Of a stretch of 64,000 nucleotides of DNA, positions 34,429-43,325 are shown in pieces. Within the stretch, counting starts at the first letter, position 1. Each line of letters begins with the position of its first letter. The DNA lies in NCBI GenBank assembly GCA_963786295.1, contig CAWAYV010000027.1, positions 124,001 through 188,000 on the forward strand. Direction: 5' to 3'. Position numbers and translations under genes: made by a program. The notes under the pieces are model-generated. The model saw only the letters and a list, made by a program, of their open reading frames with translations. It had not been told where the DNA came from and ran no database searches. This DNA comes from JACCZX01 sp963786295. GTDB lineage: Bacteria > Pseudomonadota > Gammaproteobacteria > Burkholderiales > Burkholderiaceae_F.

Positions 34429-36098
34429 ATGGGTAGCTTCGTGCTGCATCCCGCGGCTTACGCTGTCGTCGTCGCAACCACGCTCGCTTCGATTCCCGTC
34501 GCAGCGGTCGAGGTCTCCGGTAACGCTAGCCGATCGGCAACCGTTTGCACTGTCGAGGTAACGGCGTTGCCGGTGTCGAAGGCACGTCTGCTCGCGTTTG
34601 GCAACTATCGCGGTCCGCCGGCGTCACACAATGTCGAAGCGCAGCGTTTTTTCGACCAGGGATTGGTGTTCGGCTGGGGATTTAACTTCGCCGAGGCGGT
34701 GCGCTCGTTTCGCGCCGCCGCGCAGTTAGACCCTAAGTGCAGCCTATGCCGATGGGGCATCGCTTGGGCGCTCGGGCCAAGCATCAATCACGACATGCAG
34801 GCGGCCGATGTGCCGGTGGCACTCGACGCGATTGTGCAGGCGCGCGTCGCCGCCACGGCCGGTTCGCGCGAGCGCGCGCTGATCGATGCGCTGGCAACCC
34901 GCTACTCGGCGCGCACTCGGCGCCGATACCGACCGACTTGCACTTTCTTACGCCGCGGCGATGGCAGCGCTGGCGGACCAACACGCCGATGATGCGGACA
35001 TCGCGGTGTTGGCCGCTGAGGCGATGATGAACGCGCACGCCTACGACTACTGGCGAATCGACGGCCGGCCGCAGGCGTGGACGCCGCAGATCATTGGCTG
35101 GCTTGATCGTGCGCTTGCCTTGGCGCCGGCGCATCCCGGCGCGCACCACTACCGAATCCACTTATTTGAAAATTCGGCGGAGCCTGAGCGAGCAATGGCG
35201 TCGGCCGAGCAGCTCGGCACGCTGGCTCCGATCGTTGGTCATCTGGTTCACATGCCGTCGCATATTTTCTTCCGCGTAGGGCGCTATCGCGACGCGGTGG
35301 CAGCGAACAATGCCGCTGTCAAGGCGGATCACGAATACGCGGCGGCGACCGGAGCCCGCTCCGATTACGCGATTCACAACTTGCATTTCCTGTGGATTTC
35401 TGCGCTGTGGAGCGGCGATAGCGACACCGCCTTGCATGCGGCGGATCAACTTGCTGCTGCGGCAGCTGCAGCGACCGGCCAATGACATGCACGATGGCAC
35501 ACGCCAACACTTTCTGGCGGCGCCTATGCTGACTCAGGTGCGGCTGCATCGGTGGAATCCGCCGCCGCGCGAGGCGGACGCCGGCCCGTATCTGCGCGGG
35601 CTAATTCAGTTCACGCATGGCATGACATATGCGGCGCGCGGTGACATCGCCGCTGCGCAGGCCGAGCTTGAGTTGCTGCAACGTTCGTTGCCTACCGTGC
35701 GAAGGGCGGACCTAAAGATAAAAAACATCAATCGATCGTCCGATGTGCTGGCTGTTGCGCGCCTGCAGCTGCAATCCGCCATTGCGACCGCGCGGGGAGC
35801 GCACGGCGACGCGGTGCGCTTTGCGCGCGCGGCAGTCGCTGCTGAGGATAAATTGGAGCGCGATGATCCGCCTGTGTGGCCGCTGCCAGCGCGACACATG
35901 CTCGGCGAAGCGCTGCTACGCACGAACCGCGCCGCCGAAGCACGCAAAGTCTTCAGCGCCGATCTGCAGAGATATCCAAGAAACTGCGTTGCGTTGGCCG
36001 GCTTGACTGCCGCCGAACGCAAACAGCGATCATCATTGAGTGCTTCGTTCGACTCTTCGGCGCAGACGTCTGCGCGCCTTTCACACTGTCCTGAGTGA
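34429..36098 (+). CDS. Periplasmic tetratricopeptide-repeat protein, two frame changes
   Basis: A signal peptide (MGSFVLHPAAYAVVVATTLA) is followed by TPR-type helices: VEAQRFFDQGLVFGWGFNFA and AVRSFRAAAQLDPKCSLCRW, then in a second frame AHPGAHHYRIHLFENSAEPE and LVHMPSHIFFRVGRYRDAVA, then a C-terminal part with two or three more repeats in a third frame. The frame moves +1 near 34920 and +1 near 35475. The family is a large, poorly characterised group of exported TPR proteins. Repaired length is about 555 residues. The end overlaps the next gene. Confidence 0.8.
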
Positions 36099-37447
36099 CC
36101 GCCATGCCTATTGAAGCTTTGGTTTTACTCGGCTTGATCACCCTTAACGGCGTCTTCGCGATGTCGGAAATCGCACTGGTGACCGCGCGCCGCGCGCGGC
36201 TGCAGGTGCTGGTCGAGGAGGGCGATCGCGGCGCCGCCGCTGCGATGGCACTGAACACCGAGCCGACCCGGTTTTTGTCCACGATTCAGGTCGGCATTAC
36301 GTCGATCGGCATTACCAGCGGCATCGTCGGAGAGGCGGCGTTTGCATACCCGTTGAGCCAATGGTTGATCGGTCTCGGCGTGAAGCCCGGTAACGCGAGC
36401 CTCGGCGCAACCGTGTTGGTCGTTGTGGTCATTACCTATGTGTCGATCGTCATCGGCGAGTTGGTGCCCAAGCGCCTGGGACAAATCTGGCCGGAAGCGA
36501 TCGCACGGCGCGTTGCGAACCCGATCAGATGGCTGGCTGCCGCGACACGGCCGTTCGTGCGGTTGCTGTCGTCGTCGACCGATTTGCTGTTGCGGCTGTT
36601 CGGCGCGCGCGGCAGGCGTGAAACATCGGTGACCGAAGAGGAGATTCACGCACTGATCCAGGAAGGCTCCGACCACGGCGTTATCGACGAGCAAGAGCGC
36701 GCAATGGTGCGCAATGTATTCCGCCTCGATGACAGGCAGATCGCTTCGTTGATGACGCCGCGCTCCGACATCGTGTACATCGATCTGGAAGATTCGCCCG
36801 CCGATAATTTGAACAAGGTACTTGAGTCGCAGCGCTCGCGCTTTCCCGTGTGCCGTGGCGGCTTGCGCGAAGTGGTGGGCATCATCAGTGCGAGCAGCCT
36901 TTTGCAGCAGACGATTCGAGGTCAAGCGCCGGATTTTTCGAAAGGCTTGGTCGCTGCAGCCTACGTGCCTGAATCACTGACCGGCATGGAGTTGCTCGAG
37001 ACGTTTCGCTCGTCGACCTCGCATATGGCGCTGGTGGTCGATGAATATGGTGAGATTCAAGGTCTGGTGACGCTGCAGGACTTGCTCGAAGCGATTACCG
37101 GCGAGTTCAAGACACCCAGCGTGGACGATGCCTGGGCGGTACAGCGGCACGACGGTTCATGGCTGCTGGACGGATTGATTCCGCTGCCCGAGCTGAAAGA
37201 CCGGCTGGGATTTGCCGCGGCTCCCGAAGAGGAACTCGGCCGTTACAACACCTTAAGCGGCATGGTGATGCTGTTGCTAGGCCGTGTGCCCCACACCAGT
37301 GACGTGACCGAGTGGCAGGGTTGGAGATTCGAGATCGTCGATATGGACAAGCATCGCATCGACAAAGTGCTGGCGTCGCGCTTACCCGAGAAGGCGGTCG
37401 AAGATGACGAAAAAGGGAATGATGACGCGGCCGACGTGCCGCGTTGA
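36095..37447 (+). CDS. Hemolysin/CorC family transporter-associated protein (CNNM plus CBS domains)
   Basis: The 450-residue protein has an N-terminal DUF21/CNNM membrane domain (about residues 1-185, four helices, with GEAAFAYPLSQWLI and VIGELVPKRLGQIWPE), a CBS pair (about 210-335, MTPRSDIVYIDLEDSP and VDEYGEIQGLVTLQDLLEAI) and a CorC/HlyC C-terminal domain to residue 440. Such proteins are linked to magnesium and cobalt efflux. The GTG at 36095 overlaps the TPR stop; ATG 36104 is an alternative start. Confidence 0.9.
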   Translation: MTAMPIEALVLLGLITLNGVFAMSEIALVTARRARLQVLVEEGDRGAAAAMALNTEPTRFLSTIQVGITSIGITSGIVGEAAFAYPLSQWLIGLGVKPGNASLGATVLVVVVITYVSIVIGELVPKRLGQIWPEAIARRVANPIRWLAAATRPFVRLLSSSTDLLLRLFGARGRRETSVTEEEIHALIQEGSDHGVIDEQERAMVRNVFRLDDRQIASLMTPRSDIVYIDLEDSPADNLNKVLESQRSRFPVCRGGLREVVGIISASSLLQQTIRGQAPDFSKGLVAAAYVPESLTGMELLETFRSSTSHMALVVDEYGEIQGLVTLQDLLEAITGEFKTPSVDDAWAVQRHDGSWLLDGLIPLPELKDRLGFAAAPEEELGRYNTLSGMVMLLLGRVPHTSDVTEWQGWRFEIVDMDKHRIDKVLASRLPEKAVEDDEKGNDDAADVPR

Positions 37448-37450
37448 CTT

Positions 37451-37617
37451 TAGTGGCCTGTAACGGCCAATTCCAGAGTGCCTTGCGCGTCGGGGCGGCC
37501 GATTGCTTTGTCGCTCGCCTTGCGAATATGCGTCGGCTATTCGACGCGGCTCGCTTCGCGCACTCGGCACGCCGCGGACGCGCCTTTCCCTCCGGAATCG
37601 ACTGTTACAGGCCACTA
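37451..37617. repeat. Inverted-repeat-bounded spacer between convergent genes (element C)
   Basis: Perfect 14-base arms TAGTGGCCTGTAAC at 37451-37464 and GTTACAGGCCACTA at 37604-37617 extend inward to about 28 bases with five mismatches. The right arm contains the pyrF stop codon, and the left arm starts three bases after the CorC-like stop. The 110-base interior is GC-rich with no obvious gene. Its end sequence resembles the end of element D at 7985 (TAG, then GGCCTGT). Confidence 0.75.
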
Positions 37618-38436
37618 CGCCGTGGCGAGGCGGTAACGATTGATTTCGTCGCGCACTTTCTGCGCTGCGCGGCTTGCGGCCGCGGCGAAATCATCTTTGC
37701 CCGACGCATAAATGATCGCGCGCGATGAATTGACGACGATGCCAGTGCCGTCGGCGGTTTGCCCGGCTCGCACGCTTGCTTGCACATCGCCCCCCTGCGC
37801 GCCTATGCCAGGCACGAGCAGCGGCATTTCGCCGGCAAGCTCTCGCACTCGGGCGAGTTCGCGCGGGTAAGTGGCGCCGACCACCAGGCCCAACTGCCCG
37901 CCGCGATTCCACTCGACCGCGAGCCGCGCAACGCGCTCATACAACCGCTCGCCTTCCACTTTCAGCATCTGTAAATCGTCCCCGCCGGGATTGCTAGTGC
38001 GGCACAAGAGGAATACGCCGCGATCGGCGTAAGCCAGATAGGGCTCGATCGAATCGAGGCCTAGATAGGGCGACAGTGTCACGGCGTGCGCGTTGTAGCG
38101 CTCGAAGACTTCGCGCGCGTAGTGCTGCGCAGTCGACGCCATGTCACCGCGTTTGGCGTCGAGAATCACGGGGACCGCCGGGTGTGCCGCGCGAATGTAA
38201 GCGATCAGACGTTGCAACGCGTCTTCGCTGCCGGTCGATGCGAAGTACGCGATCTGCGGTTTAAAGGCGCATACGAAATCGGCGGTCGCATCGACGATCG
38301 AAGTGCAGAACTCGAAGATCGAATCATCGCGGCGGTGCAATTGCTCGGGAAAGCGAGCCGGGTCGGGATCGAGCCCAACGCACAGCAGCGTATCGGCTGC
38401 GCTCCAGCGCGCCTTCAGCATCTCGACGAACGTCAT
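37615..38436 (-). CDS. pyrF: Orotidine 5-phosphate decarboxylase
   Basis: The 273-residue enzyme decarboxylates OMP to UMP in pyrimidine synthesis. It belongs to the type 2 group of PyrF: CVGLDPDPARFPEQL near the N-terminus, FKPQIAYFASTGSEDALQ near 60, the catalytic VILDAKRGDMASTAQHYA near 92 with its Asp-Lys-Asp array, and TLSPYLGLDSIEPYL near 120. Length is normal for this group. It is convergent with the CorC-like gene, from which element C separates it. Confidence 0.95.
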   Translation of the reverse strand: MTFVEMLKARWSAADTLLCVGLDPDPARFPEQLHRRDDSIFEFCTSIVDATADFVCAFKPQIAYFASTGSEDALQRLIAYIRAAHPAVPVILDAKRGDMASTAQHYAREVFERYNAHAVTLSPYLGLDSIEPYLAYADRGVFLLCRTSNPGGDDLQMLKVEGERLYERVARLAVEWNRGGQLGLVVGATYPRELARVRELAGEMPLLVPGIGAQGGDVQASVRAGQTADGTGIVVNSSRAIIYASGKDDFAAAASRAAQKVRDEINRYRLATA

Positions 38437-38475
38437 CCATCCTCCGCCGCGGGAATTTTACAGACCGGAGTCCGC

Positions 38476-39468
38476 TCAGTTCGCCGGCTTTCGAAACAAC
38501 TCTATGCGTTCCGGTGTCGGCGGATGTGTGGACAGGTACGTCGGCCAGTCGCTCTTCGGGCCGCGCTTGTCGTGAGCTTTCTGCATACGCTCGAACAGCG
38601 TTGCCAATGACCCGGTCGATATGCCGTTCGCACGCAACAAGTCGACGGCATACAGATCGGCTTCACGCTCCATCGCGCGTGAGTAATCGAGATCGATCAA
38701 TATGGCCGGCAGCGCAGCCAAGACTGTGCTGACATCGCCGAAGAGCACCGCCGCCGCGGCACCGACCGCCGCGCTCGCGAACAGGCGGCGCATCAAGTGG
38801 CGGCGCTCGATATGCCCGAGCTCGTGCGCCAGCACGCCTAATACCGCGTCATCATCGGGCGCAAGCTCGACCAGTTCGTCGGTGACGTAAATTACGCCCC
38901 CCGGCAACGCGAGCGCGTTCGGTCCGATTTTTGAGGCGCGAAAGCGGATCGCGTAGTGTCGTCCATCTTCCGGCGCGATCGCTTCGAAGCGATCCGTTAA
39001 TGCGTCGCGCCGCTCGTTCGACAACTGCGTCGTCGAAAAAACGCGCTGCTCGAGAAACGCGATCGCTTCGCGGCCAAGCCGCTCTTCCCAGGCTAAAGGC
39101 ACTTTAGTTGCGGCGTATTCAGCAGCGACAGGCAACACCCACTGATAGGCGACGAACAGAAACCCAATCAGGCCAAACACCGCTACAAAAGCGCCGCGCC
39201 ATCGGTTCTGCCATGCGACGACGAATGAATCGCGATGACCGGAAGCAGCCAGGATCTGCGAGAAAGCCGCGTTATCGGCAATCTCGCAAAACGCCCCGTC
39301 AGCGAGAGTCACGATCCTCGGCGCGTGCGCCAGTGGCTCGGAAACGCGCAGCTCAGAGACCGGCACGCGCCGCGTTATGTCATCGCCGACGATGTCGAGA
39401 TGAGCTGTTGTCGACTGACAGCCGTACTGCGCGAGCGCGCGAGGTGCGCCCATCAAAGTAGCGCGCAT
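38476..39468 (-). CDS. M48 family membrane metalloprotease
   Basis: The 330-residue protein has a cytoplasmic N-terminus, a membrane helix near residues 92-112, and an M48 peptidase domain with the zinc motif VLGVLAHELGHIERRH near residue 213 and the third ligand in AMEREADLYAVDLL near 264. An early region (DDITRRVPVSELRVSEP) resembles a small beta domain found in this subgroup. M48 enzymes act in envelope quality control. It is upstream of pyrF and downstream of the YjgN gene on the same strand. Confidence 0.9.
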   Translation of the reverse strand: MRATLMGAPRALAQYGCQSTTAHLDIVGDDITRRVPVSELRVSEPLAHAPRIVTLADGAFCEIADNAAFSQILAASGHRDSFVVAWQNRWRGAFVAVFGLIGFLFVAYQWVLPVAAEYAATKVPLAWEERLGREAIAFLEQRVFSTTQLSNERRDALTDRFEAIAPEDGRHYAIRFRASKIGPNALALPGGVIYVTDELVELAPDDDAVLGVLAHELGHIERRHLMRRLFASAAVGAAAAVLFGDVSTVLAALPAILIDLDYSRAMEREADLYAVDLLRANGISTGSLATLFERMQKAHDKRGPKSDWPTYLSTHPPTPERIELFRKPAN

Positions 39469-39477
39469 CGACTGTGT

Positions 39478-40638
39478 TCACAAACCAATGTCGAAATCGA
39501 ACAGATCGGCTGCGCCTTCGCCGGTGGCCGCAACCTGGTCGACCGATGCGCTACCCAAAAACTGATCCATGCCGGTGACCGTAACTGCGGTGACTGATTC
39601 AAGGCGGTACTTATGACTGCGAATCACCGCGAACGGCGTGAATAATCCGAGCGTAACGATCAGCAACACGATATTGACCAGGTAAATGCGCGCCATCGGC
39701 AACACGCGAGCGTTGCTTCGGAAACTGACTTCGCCCACGGTCGTATGGTTCCAGACTCGGTTTTGTATCAGCACTACAAAGGCGGCAAACAACAGAAAGT
39801 AGGCAGCGTAAATCGCAATGATCAGCAAAAGCAGGCCGATGCCGAAGGTGCTTGCGTCAGCGCCCGAACTGAAGATTCCGGCACCCGCCGCAGCAAAGAC
39901 GACGCTGAAGATGACACCGATGCCGAGGGACACTGCAAACACGATTCCATAGACGGCGTAAAAGTTTCCGGCGGTCGCGGTGAAGCGCGCTACTGCGGAC
40001 CCTAAGAGGGTATTGCCGTGCTGATAACGCTTGAATCGGTAATGCAAATACGGCAGCAATACAAGATAGATAAAAGTCGCCAATCCGAGCAGTGCGGTGA
40101 GCCAAACCGGGGGCGCGGCTTTGTCTTCCGCGTAAAAGCCGAGCAATGCAAAAGGCACGACAAAAAATATCAACGGCGCTGCGATCAAATAGATTTCAGC
40201 GAGCCCGCCGACAAACTGAAAGTGAATGCCGCGATAACTCGAATAGCGTGCTCGGAATCGCAGCGACTGGCGGATCAACCACGGGAATATCGCCGCCAGA
40301 AACGCCAGCGTAACTACGCCCGCGATCAATGAAAGTTGAAAGCTGAAGTTGTAGGCGATAAGCAGGACCAGCGCCACCAATCGGCCCTTCAAAATGGCGA
40401 TCGGCGAGCCGTGATAATCGAACGATGAATCGGCGATCTGCGTATTGCGGTACATGTACTTCAAGCGCCGCACTTTTGCCCACGCCGAGTAGATGCCGAG
40501 GGTCACGATCGTCAGCAACAAATTGACGATCCATATCCTGAAGTATTCGCTGCCAGTTCCCAGAAAGCGCACCGGATAGTCGGTCGGAGCTGCAACGGAG
40601 GCCGGTGACGGCCAGGGTGTTGCGGGCAGTTCGTGCAT
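39478..40638 (-). CDS. YjgN/DUF898 family membrane protein
   Basis: The 386-residue protein has six to eight membrane helices arranged in two similar halves. Both halves start with an aromatic strand and a YF(R/L)xW-like helix start: FLGTGSEYFRIWIVNLLLTI near residue 25 and RSNARVLPMARIYLVNIVLL near 315. After the first helix comes YSAWAKVRRLKYMYRNT, the DUF898 signature, and near the end FTPFAVIRSHKYRLESV. Function is unknown. The ATG at 40638 with AGGGG upstream was chosen; a longer frame runs into the groEL terminator. It lies nine bases before the M48 gene and is probably cotranscribed. Confidence 0.88.
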   Translation of the reverse strand: MHELPATPWPSPASVAAPTDYPVRFLGTGSEYFRIWIVNLLLTIVTLGIYSAWAKVRRLKYMYRNTQIADSSFDYHGSPIAILKGRLVALVLLIAYNFSFQLSLIAGVVTLAFLAAIFPWLIRQSLRFRARYSSYRGIHFQFVGGLAEIYLIAAPLIFFVVPFALLGFYAEDKAAPPVWLTALLGLATFIYLVLLPYLHYRFKRYQHGNTLLGSAVARFTATAGNFYAVYGIVFAVSLGIGVIFSVVFAAAGAGIFSSGADASTFGIGLLLLIIAIYAAYFLLFAAFVVLIQNRVWNHTTVGEVSFRSNARVLPMARIYLVNIVLLIVTLGLFTPFAVIRSHKYRLESVTAVTVTGMDQFLGSASVDQVAATGEGAADLFDFDIGL

Positions 40639-40704
40639 GACTATCCCCTCTCGTTCTTGTGGCCGCTTTGTAGCCGACTGCAGACACGACGGCAATCGCC
40701 GGAC

Positions 40705-40732
40705 GAAAAAAAGCCCGCCGAAGCGGGCTTTG
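40705..40732 (-). terminator. groESL terminator
   Basis: Stem AAAGCCCGC/GCGGGCTTT with a CGAA loop, followed on the minus strand by a run of T (complement of AAAAAAA at 40706-40712). It lies about 125 bases after the groEL stop and ends the groES-groEL transcript. Confidence 0.9.
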
Positions 40733-40855
40733 GTTTCTGCTCGAAGGACGCACGAGCAAGCAAAACGTGTCAGGGCTAGGCGGCCGGGCGAAGACAGTAC
40801 GTGTGAGGTACGGCAAGCCCGGCCAACAACGCCCTGGCGCGTTTTGCGCCGCTCG

Positions 40856-42505
40856 TTACATGTCCATACCGCCCATGCCGCCCATGCCACCCATACCGCC
40901 CGGCATGCCGCCACCGCCTTGTTTTTCTTCGACGAGCTCGGCAACCATTGCGTCGGTGGTGAGCATCAAGCCCGCAATCGACGCGGCGTTCTGCAGCGCC
41001 ATCCGGGTAACCTTGGTCGGATCGAGCACACCCATGCTGACCAGGTCGCCGTACTCGTGCGTCTGGGCATTGAAGCCGAAATTGCCCTTGCCGTCAGCAA
41101 CCTTGTTGACGACAACGCTCGGTTCTTCACCGGCGTTCTCGACGATCTGGCGCAGCGGTTCTTCCATTGCGCGCAACACGATCTTGATACCGGCGTCCTG
41201 ATCCGCGTTGTCGCCCTTGACCTTCGCCACCGCCTGCTTGGCGCGGAGAAACGCGACTCCACCGCCTGCGACCACGCCTTCTTCGACGGCAGCACGCGTC
41301 GCGTGCAGCGCATCTTCAACGCGCGCTTTCTTTTCTTTCATCTCGACTTCGGTAGCGGCACCGACCTTGATCAACGCCACACCGCCGGCCAGCTTGGCGA
41401 CACGCTCTTGCAGCTTCTCTTTGTCGTAGTCGCTGGTCGCTTCTTCGATCTGCGCACGGATCGCCTTGACGCGGGCTTCGATTGTCTTCGGGTCGCCAGC
41501 GCCGTCGATCAGCGTGGTGTTTTCTTTCGCGGCTTCGACGCGCTTGGCCTGGCCCAGGTCGTTCAATGTCGCTTTTTCGAGCGTCAGGCCGACTTCTTCG
41601 GCGATCACGGTGCCGCCGGTCAAAATGGCGATGTCTTCAAGCATCGCTTTGCGACGATCACCGAAGCCCGGCGCCTTGACGGCCACGGTTTTCAGGATGC
41701 CGCGAATGCTGTTGACGACCAGCGTTGCGAGGGCTTCGCCTTCGACTTCCTCAGCAACGATCAACAACGGACGTCCGGCCTTTGCGACCTGCTCGAGGAT
41801 CGGCAGTAGCTCGCGAATGTTGCTGATCTTCTTGTCGTGCAACAGCACGTACGGATTCTCGAGAACTGCGCTCTGCTTGTCGGGCTGATTGATGAAGTAG
41901 GGCGACAGGTAGCCGCGGTCGAACTGCATTCCCTCGACGACTTCAAGTTCGTTGTTCAGCGACTTGCCGTCTTCGACGGTAATCACGCCTTCCTTGCCGA
42001 CCTTGTCCATCGCATCGGCGATGATCTTGCCGATTTCTTCATCGGCATTGGCTGAGATTGCGCCGACCTGCGCGATTTCTTTGCTGGTGGTCGTTGGCTT
42101 CGATAGCTTCTTCAGCTCATCGATGGCCGCCACAACCGCCTTGTCGATGCCGCGCTTCAGGTCCATCGGATTCATTCCGGCGGCGACGTACTTCATGCCC
42201 TCGGAGATGATCGATTGCGCCAACACCGTGGCTGTGGTCGTGCCGTCACCCGCGTTGTCAGACGTCTTCGACGCGACTTCCTTGACCATCTGCGCGCCCA
42301 TGTTTTCGAACTTGTCTTTCAGTTCGATTTCCTTGGCGACCGAGACGCCGTCCTTGGTGACGGTGGGTGCACCAAAGCTGCGTTCGAGAACAACGTTGCG
42401 GCCTTTCGGGCCCAACGTTACCTTCACTGCGTTGGCAAGGATGTTTACGCCACGCACCATCCGATGGCGCGCGTCATCGCCGAAAAAAACTTGCTTGCTA
42501 GACAT
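40856..42505 (-). CDS. groEL: Chaperonin GroEL (60 kDa)
   Basis: The 549-residue chaperonin subunit folds client proteins inside a double heptameric ring with GroES. Landmarks: VKVTLGPKGRNVVLERSFGA near residue 27, the ATP motif DNAGDGTTTATVLAQ near 85, EEVEGEALATLVVNSIRG near 250 and the C-terminal tail of GGM repeats. The start at 42505 gives the usual N-terminus with FFGDDARHRMVRGVNILANA. It follows groES on the minus strand and shares the CIRCE-controlled promoter. The frame is intact along its whole length. Confidence 0.98.
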   Translation of the reverse strand: MSSKQVFFGDDARHRMVRGVNILANAVKVTLGPKGRNVVLERSFGAPTVTKDGVSVAKEIELKDKFENMGAQMVKEVASKTSDNAGDGTTTATVLAQSIISEGMKYVAAGMNPMDLKRGIDKAVVAAIDELKKLSKPTTTSKEIAQVGAISANADEEIGKIIADAMDKVGKEGVITVEDGKSLNNELEVVEGMQFDRGYLSPYFINQPDKQSAVLENPYVLLHDKKISNIRELLPILEQVAKAGRPLLIVAEEVEGEALATLVVNSIRGILKTVAVKAPGFGDRRKAMLEDIAILTGGTVIAEEVGLTLEKATLNDLGQAKRVEAAKENTTLIDGAGDPKTIEARVKAIRAQIEEATSDYDKEKLQERVAKLAGGVALIKVGAATEVEMKEKKARVEDALHATRAAVEEGVVAGGGVAFLRAKQAVAKVKGDNADQDAGIKIVLRAMEEPLRQIVENAGEEPSVVVNKVADGKGNFGFNAQTHEYGDLVSMGVLDPTKVTRMALQNAASIAGLMLTTDAMVAELVEEKQGGGGMPGGMGGMGGMGGMDM

Positions 42506-42574
42506 AAGAGAAATACTCCAAAAAAGTTTTAGTTGCCGGTCGCGCAAGCGATCCGGCTTATCTGGGTATGGGCG

Positions 42575-42862
42575 TTATGCAATAACGCCCATCAGATCTT
42601 CTTCGCGCATGACCAGCAGCTCTTCGCCTTCGACCTTGACGGTCTGGCCCGAGTACTTGCCGAACAGCACACGGTCGCCGACCTTGACGTCGAGCGTATT
42701 TATTTTGCCGCTGTCATCGCGCTTGCCGGGGCCGACGGCGACGATTTCGCCCTGGTCGGGTTTCTCGGCGGCGTTATCGGGAATGACGATGCCGGAAGCG
42801 GTTTTACGCTCCTGGTCCAGGCGTTTGACGATCACTCGATCGTGCAAAGGACGGATCTTCAT
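42575..42862 (-). CDS. groES: Co-chaperonin GroES (10 kDa)
   Basis: The 95-residue co-chaperonin caps the GroEL ring. It begins MKIRPLHDRVIVKRLDQE, holds the mobile-loop segment KTASGIVIPDNAAEKPDQG near residue 20-38 and ends with GEELLVMREEDLMGVIA. It is the first gene of the groESL operon, 69 bases upstream of groEL, and is preceded by a CIRCE operator and a sigma-70 promoter on the minus strand. Confidence 0.98.
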   Translation of the reverse strand: MKIRPLHDRVIVKRLDQERKTASGIVIPDNAAEKPDQGEIVAVGPGKRDDSGKINTLDVKVGDRVLFGKYSGQTVKVEGEELLVMREEDLMGVIA

Positions 42863-42937
42863 AGGTTCTCCACGTTGATTGAAATCTCTCGAAAATCGAG
42901 AAGGGCTAAAAATTAGGGAAGCGGATCATGCCACTTA

Positions 42938-42964
42938 TTAGCACTCTCTGCCTACGAGTGCTAA
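42938..42964 (-). promoter_or_regulatory. CIRCE operator (HrcA binding site)
   Basis: TTAGCACTC-N9-GAGTGCTAA is an exact match to the CIRCE inverted repeat bound by the HrcA repressor. It starts about 76 bases upstream of the groES start and directly follows the minus-ten box, so HrcA bound here would block transcription until heat stress. Confidence 0.95.
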
Positions 42965-42992
42965 TAGTAAGGGTCGCCAGTGCCGTCTTCAA
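42964..42992 (-). promoter_or_regulatory. Sigma-70 promoter of groESL
   Basis: On the minus strand TTGAAG (42992-42987) and TACTAT (42969-42964) are separated by 17 bases. The minus-ten box abuts the CIRCE arm. No sigma-32 type boxes were recognised, so control is probably HrcA-based. Confidence 0.7.
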
Positions 42993-43325
42993 GCCGTAGG
43001 TGCCGCAAGTTCGGAAGAGGCCGTCGACCCCGCCGTTTGCGTACCAAAGCTGCTCACCTGTCGCACCGAAGTGACCACTAACGTTGAATATGAGAGGGTG
43101 CTGGCTTACGGCGCATTTCCGAGCGTCCCATCGGATACGCAAATGCGCTACACGGTTGCGGGACGCCGTGCCGAAGATAGGCAGTTAACCGTAATGGGGT
43201 ATTAAGTGGCCATCGATCTACCGCTTCGGCTTCCACAGCACTGGCTGGGCTCCGCCGCGCCCAAAGGCAAGGGACCGAACAACACGCTGCGGTCCTTTGT
43301 CAACAGCGTGATGAGCTACACCAAG

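Noticed and set aside
37451..37617. The inverted-repeat elements as integron attC sites
   Set aside because: The arms lack the paired core-site boxes, the interiors are not gene cassettes, and no integrase gene is present.
38086..38610. Plus-strand open frame opposite pyrF
   Set aside because: It mirrors the pyrF coding strand and lacks any motif of its own.
40637..41809. A 390-codon open frame on the plus strand opposite groEL, with further long ones near 41952-42878
   Set aside because: These are shadows caused by the codon bias of groEL and groES on the other strand; they have no recognisable domains and no ribosome-binding sites.
42965..43205. A CRISPR array near the Cas6e-like gene
   Set aside because: No short direct repeats with regular spacing are seen on either side of the gene.
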